DNA of 64,000 nucleotides from Levilactobacillus humaensis (GTDB taxonomy: Bacteria > Bacillota > Bacilli > Lactobacillales > Lactobacillaceae): assembly GCF_024345185.1 (NCBI RefSeq), contig NZ_BROB01000009.1:36590-100589 (forward strand). The letters run 5' to 3'. Both the position numbers and the translations under genes were made by a program. Position 1 is the stretch's first letter; each line of letters opens with the position of its first letter. Positions 60,615 through 64,000 of the stretch are shown piece after piece. A model generated the notes under the pieces. It made no database searches, was not told the DNA's origin, and saw only the letters and a program-made list of their open reading frames with translations.

Positions 60615-62126
60615 TTACTCGTTAGGACGCATCGTTGGGAATAGCATGACGTCTCGGATTGAAGGAGCATCCGTTAACAGCATGGTCATCCGGTCAATCC
60701 CGATTCCAAGTCCACCAGTAGGTGGCATACCATATTCCATGGCTTCCAGGTAATCTTCGTCAATACCATGGGCTTCTTCGTTACCGGCGTCACGTTCAGC
60801 ATCTTGTGCTTCGAAACGTTGACGTTGGTCGACGGGGTCGTTTAATTCGGTAAAGGCGTTCCCATATTCGTTACCATTAATGTATAACTCGAAGCGGTCA
60901 GTGAATCGGCCGTCCTTAGGGTTCTTCTTAGCTAATGGTGAAATTTCAACTGGGTGACCATAAATGAAGGTTGGGTCAATTAAGGTGTCTTGAACCTTGT
61001 CTTCAAAGAAGGCGTTGATGAAGTGACCAACAGTCCAGTAGTCTTCGTATTCAACATCATTTTCGTCAGCTAACTTACGAGCATCTTCAACGGACATCTT
61101 CTTCCAGAAGTCGATACCAGTAACTTCCTTAACAGCATCAACCATGTGAATCCGCTTGTATGGAGATTCCAGGTCAATAGGGGTGCCTTGGTAAGTGATG
61201 TGGCCATCGCCGTGAAGCTTACGGGCAGTGTAACGGAAAATGTTTTCCGTTAAGTCCATGACGTCGTTATAGTCCGTATACGCGGTATAAACTTCGATCA
61301 TGTTGAATTCAGGGTTATGACGGGTGTCAATCCCTTCGTTCCGGAAGTCCTTGCCTAATTCGTAAACCTTTTCGAATCCACCGACAATCAAGCGCTTCAG
61401 GTAAAGCTCCGTGGCAATCCGGAGATATAAAGGAATGTCGAGGGCGTTAGATGAAGTGATGAATGGCCGTGCTTCCGCACCACCGGCTTGCGTCTGTAAG
61501 ACAGGCGTGTCGACTTCAATGTAGCCTTGGTTATCCAGGTATTCACGCACTGCGCGCTTGATCTGGGTAACCTGCATAAAGCGGTTAAAGCTATCGCGGT
61601 TAGCAATTAAGTCCAAGTATCTCTTACGGTAGATAGATTCTTGGTTCGTTAAACCGTGGAACTTGTCAGGTAACGGACGTAACGCCTTTGATAAGAATTC
61701 GAGTTGCGTAATTCGAATCGTTAATTCATCGGTATCAGTCTTAATGACGTAACCATGAATACCAATAAAGTCACCTAAGTCCAAAGAAGTATATAAGTCG
61801 TAGGCAGATTCACCGAGTTCATCTTGTCGTGCGTAGCCTTGGATAGTACCGAAACGGTCGAGAATATCGACGAATCCGGCCTTCCCACTACCACGCTTAG
61901 CGGTTACCCGCCCGGCAAGACTCACATTATGCTTATCTTCGGCCAACTCTTCTTTAGTGCTTTGACCGTACTTGTCGTTAAGTGTCTTGCTAGTATCGGT
62001 TCTGTCAAACCGGTGTCCAAATGGCGCGATGCCTTGTTCACTGAGCTTGTCCATTTTGTCCCGCCGAACCTGCATTTGATCGTTTAAGTCGGGTTGCGTG
62101 GAACTGTTTGTATGATTATTGCTCAT
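60615..62126 (-). CDS. lysS: Lysyl-tRNA synthetase, class II
   Basis: The 503-residue enzyme charges tRNA-Lys. An OB-fold anticodon domain (about 70-180) precedes the class II core: motif 2 [20 protein letters not shown] and motif 3 [13 protein letters not shown] near the C-terminus. ATG at 62126 follows GGAGG; about 15 codons of open frame lie upstream without a site. It heads a transcript with murE. No T-box leader is visible in the 150 bases upstream. The order lysS and a nearby rRNA operon is common in lactobacilli. Confidence 0.97.
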   Translation of the reverse strand: MSNNHTNSSTQPDLNDQMQVRRDKMDKLSEQGIAPFGHRFDRTDTSKTLNDKYGQSTKEELAEDKHNVSLAGRVTAKRGSGKAGFVDILDRFGTIQGYARQDELGESAYDLYTSLDLGDFIGIHGYVIKTDTDELTIRITQLEFLSKALRPLPDKFHGLTNQESIYRKRYLDLIANRDSFNRFMQVTQIKRAVREYLDNQGYIEVDTPVLQTQAGGAEARPFITSSNALDIPLYLRIATELYLKRLIVGGFEKVYELGKDFRNEGIDTRHNPEFNMIEVYTAYTDYNDVMDLTENIFRYTARKLHGDGHITYQGTPIDLESPYKRIHMVDAVKEVTGIDFWKKMSVEDARKLADENDVEYEDYWTVGHFINAFFEDKVQDTLIDPTFIYGHPVEISPLAKKNPKDGRFTDRFELYINGNEYGNAFTELNDPVDQRQRFEAQDAERDAGNEEAHGIDEDYLEAMEYGMPPTGGLGIGIDRMTMLLTDAPSIRDVMLFPTMRPNE

Positions 62127-62479
62127 ATATGTGGCCTCCTGATAAGTATTGATTCGGTAAATCAAATCCAAATCTAACTTAAATCTAATTTATTTTGCCC
62201 AAATAAGCAAGGGAAATCGCTAAAAAAGTTAATTTTATTTAGAAAAATGTATAAATCTTTCGGGGTGCTAGCATGGTAAACGTGACTTTGACGGCTTTTG
62301 TAAACCGAATTAGCAAATTGGTCTGGAACAATTTATGTATAGCTTGAATTATTAGAACTTTTGTAATAAAACCACGGAGAGATCAGGCAAGTGACGGGGC
62401 TAAATGATCGATTCGGGTGTTTCGGTCAGTGACGGGTGATGATAGAATGGAATTAGTATTGAAGGGCGGGAAACGACAT
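62127..62479. other. Divergent lysS / MFS intergenic region
   Basis: It holds the two opposed promoters. On the minus strand TTGCTT and TAAATT-like elements are near 62205-62235. Toward the transporter I could not fix a clear -35. No T-box, riboswitch, repeat or small gene recognised. Confidence 0.4.
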
Positions 62480-63661
62480 ATGTTAAAAACGATTCGTAGA
62501 ATGTGGCCGTTGCTGGTGCTGGGGTTCTTGGTGAACACGGCGTACAGTGTGATGTGGCCGTTAACAACCATCTATCTGCACGGTAACCTCCATTTAGATC
62601 TGGTTCAGAGTGGACTGATTCTAGCAGCTTACTCTGGATGTAATGTCTTGGGGGGATATCTAGGTGGGGTCCTCTCGGATCGCTACTCGGCGAAAACGGT
62701 TGGGTTGGGCATGCTCGCAGCACTGGTGATTGATGCTGGCTTCGGGTTTATCTGGAATGGGATTATTGCCTATCCGATTGTCTTGATTGTCTTTGGGCTC
62801 CTCACTGGGGGTATGTTAACCCTGATTACGGCCCTTACGGCTCAGCTCAGTCATAATGACAGTAAACTCTTTAATCTACTATATATATTCATTAACGTCG
62901 GGTTGGTCGTCGGCACGGCTAGTATTGGGGTGCTCTTCCATCACAGTCTGCGGCCAATCTTCACCTTACTGATTGTCTGCTACCTGGGGGCCTTTGCCCT
63001 CTGGCGTTGGAAAGCAGCTGAGTTTGAGGCCAGTGGTACTGATGAAGCCGTCGCAACCACGACACAGGAAACCACGACAACTAATAGTAAGAAACTCCCC
63101 GTTGCGAGTCTCGTGATTATCCTCTTAACGTTGGTCTTCATGTGGATTACCTACGCGCAGTGGATGAGTAACGTCTCGGTCTACATTCAGAATGAAGGCT
63201 TGGGGATTAAACTCTACAGTTATCTCTGGGTCTACAATGGGATTCTGTTGATTATTGTGCAGGCGCTGATGACCAAGGCGAGCCATGTGCGGATTATTCC
63301 ATGGCAGATTCTATTTGGACTCCTCGCGATTGCCTTTTCTTTTCTATTAATGACGACAACTTCCGGTATCGTGGTGCTCTTTATGGCCATGACACTCTTA
63401 ACAGTTGGGGAAGCCGTCTATGTGCCAGGGGTTCCGGCCTTGATTAACGCGTACACTGTAGGGAATGAAGGGAAGTACCAGGGACTAGTCAATTCCTTCT
63501 CGTCGGTTGGGAAGGCCCTGGGTCCTGTTCTCGGGGGTGTCGTGATCGGTCAGTTTACGTCATTTAAGTTCTTATTCCTCCTGTGTGCGACTGTTGATTT
63601 CATCGTTGCGGCCGGATTTGTTGCTGGCGTCGCGCCACTCTTGCGGCGGCGTGCCAAATGA
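62480..63661 (+). CDS. MFS transporter, DHA1-type
   Basis: The 393-residue protein has 12 membrane helices (LLVLGFLVNTAYSVMWPLTT first). An MFS motif A lies between TM2 and TM3 (GGVLSDRYSAK). A central acidic/Thr loop (SGTDEAVATTTQETTTTNSKK) separates the two halves. Substrate unknown; DHA1 members export drugs or small metabolites. ATG at 62480 follows GGGCGGGAAAC; alternatives upstream at 62447 and 62417 lack good sites. It is divergent from lysS and followed by a terminator before the rRNA promoters. Confidence 0.85.
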   Translation: MLKTIRRMWPLLVLGFLVNTAYSVMWPLTTIYLHGNLHLDLVQSGLILAAYSGCNVLGGYLGGVLSDRYSAKTVGLGMLAALVIDAGFGFIWNGIIAYPIVLIVFGLLTGGMLTLITALTAQLSHNDSKLFNLLYIFINVGLVVGTASIGVLFHHSLRPIFTLLIVCYLGAFALWRWKAAEFEASGTDEAVATTTQETTTTNSKKLPVASLVIILLTLVFMWITYAQWMSNVSVYIQNEGLGIKLYSYLWVYNGILLIIVQALMTKASHVRIIPWQILFGLLAIAFSFLLMTTTSGIVVLFMAMTLLTVGEAVYVPGVPALINAYTVGNEGKYQGLVNSFSSVGKALGPVLGGVVIGQFTSFKFLFLLCATVDFIVAAGFVAGVAPLLRRRAK

Positions 63662-63681
63662 CAACGGACGACAACTAATTT

Positions 63682-63731
63682 AGCGTCTGAAATTGTGCGG
63701 CTTTTACAGCACAATTTTGGACGCTTTTCTT
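63682..63731 (+). terminator. Terminator of the MFS gene
   Basis: GCGTC and AAATTGTGC pair with GCACAATTTT and GACGC across a short interior loop, then TTTTCTT. Confidence 0.8.
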
Positions 63732-63777
63732 GTACGGTTCGGCTTTGAAAAAAGATCGTTTAATTGTCATTTTTTAG

Positions 63778-63806
63778 TTGACGATTTGGGCGCTGGTTGG
63801 TATAGT
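63778..63806 (+). promoter_or_regulatory. rRNA operon promoter P1
   Basis: TTGACG (63778-63783) and TATAGT (63801-63806) are exactly 17 bases apart. Confidence 0.8.
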
Positions 63807-63865
63807 TGTATACGTTGCTGTTACGAAAAACCAACTAGACCAATTTAAAAGATTGAATTTAGTTG

Positions 63866-63894
63866 TTGACAGCAAATAGATAGAATGATATGCT
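63866..63894 (+). promoter_or_regulatory. rRNA operon promoter P2
   Basis: A consensus TTGACA (63866-63871) and TATGCT (63889-63894) are exactly 17 bases apart. With P1 this is the tandem promoter pattern of rRNA operons. Confidence 0.88.
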
Positions 63895-63899
63895 TTATG

Positions 63900-64000
63900 A
63901 GTTGCTTGTTCAGGCAAACAACCAGGTAGACCTTTGAAAACTGAACATTGTTTCGACAAACCAAATATGTGTAGGGCGGTTTGATATTTATATCAAACCC
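63900..64000 (+). other. rRNA operon leader (16S gene beyond the window)
   Basis: The leader includes the boxA-like CTTTGAAAACTGAAC (about 63932-63947) and a closing hairpin GGTTTGATAT/ATATCAAACC at the very end. The latter is typical of the 5' half of the pre-16S processing stem. The 16S gene itself is not in the window. Confidence 0.75.

Noticed and set aside
62127..62260. T-box upstream of lysS
   Set aside because: No AGGGTGGNACCGCG core or specifier stem is visible.
62417..62479. Upstream starts of the MFS gene
   Set aside because: Neither ATG at 62447 nor 62417 has a ribosome site, whereas the ATG at 62480 begins just before the first membrane helix.

Overview
The window comes from the replication-origin region of a low-to-moderate GC Gram-positive bacterium, almost certainly a member of the Lactobacillaceae and probably a heterofermentative type near Levilactobacillus. 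This rests on the gene order dnaA-dnaN-yaaA on one side and rpmH-rnpA-yidC-jag-mnmE-mnmG on the other, on RexAB-type recombination genes, an ornithine decarboxylase/antiporter locus, a lysine-type MurE, PepC, BrnQ and Bacillus-like parS sites. The species call is inference; no search was run.

Layout. 1-3297 (minus strand): the start of yaaA, then dnaN and dnaA. oriC is bipartite: one DnaA-box cluster lies upstream of dnaA (3390-3670), and a second lies between dnaA and dnaN (1683-1840) with a DnaA-trio/AT-rich unwinding element. 3834-9779 (plus): ribosomal protein L34, RNase P protein, YidC, KhpB/Jag, MnmE and MnmG. 10066-32451: an accessory mosaic of small membrane proteins, a HAD phosphatase, BrnQ, three zinc-ribbon proteins, a thioesterase, a degenerate condensation-fold protein, a BspA-like surface protein, a Bcr-type efflux pump, signal peptidase I, MarR and TetR regulators, aminopeptidase C, a secreted nuclease and cardiolipin synthase. 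Two parS sites (18502 and 28635) and three copies of a modular hairpin repeat lie in it.

32452-50086: an unrecognised structured small RNA, a YfhO-type membrane protein, a purine permease, a polysaccharide deacetylase, an M20 peptidase, the RexB/RexA helicase-nuclease and a thiolase. 50247-58822: a basic-tailed unknown protein, a LacI-type regulator, a long regulatory leader with a LacI-like operator and a cre-like site, two tandem ornithine-decarboxylase paralogues and an amino-acid/amine antiporter. This last group is a polyamine, acid-resistance and energy module. 59067-64000: murE and lysS as a lysine-using pair, a divergent MFS transporter, and tandem rRNA promoters with the leader of an rRNA operon whose 16S gene starts beyond the window.

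The strongest leads are: (1) the three-copy 3'-end hairpin repeat with compensatory base changes; (2) the structured RNA at about 32498-32620; (3) RexB, which has lost all four iron-sulfur cysteines at the exact AddB spacing; (4) the tandem decarboxylases with a probable dedicated LacI regulator; (5) the origin unwinding element and the parS pair. No tRNA, CRISPR array, insertion sequence or prophage was seen.
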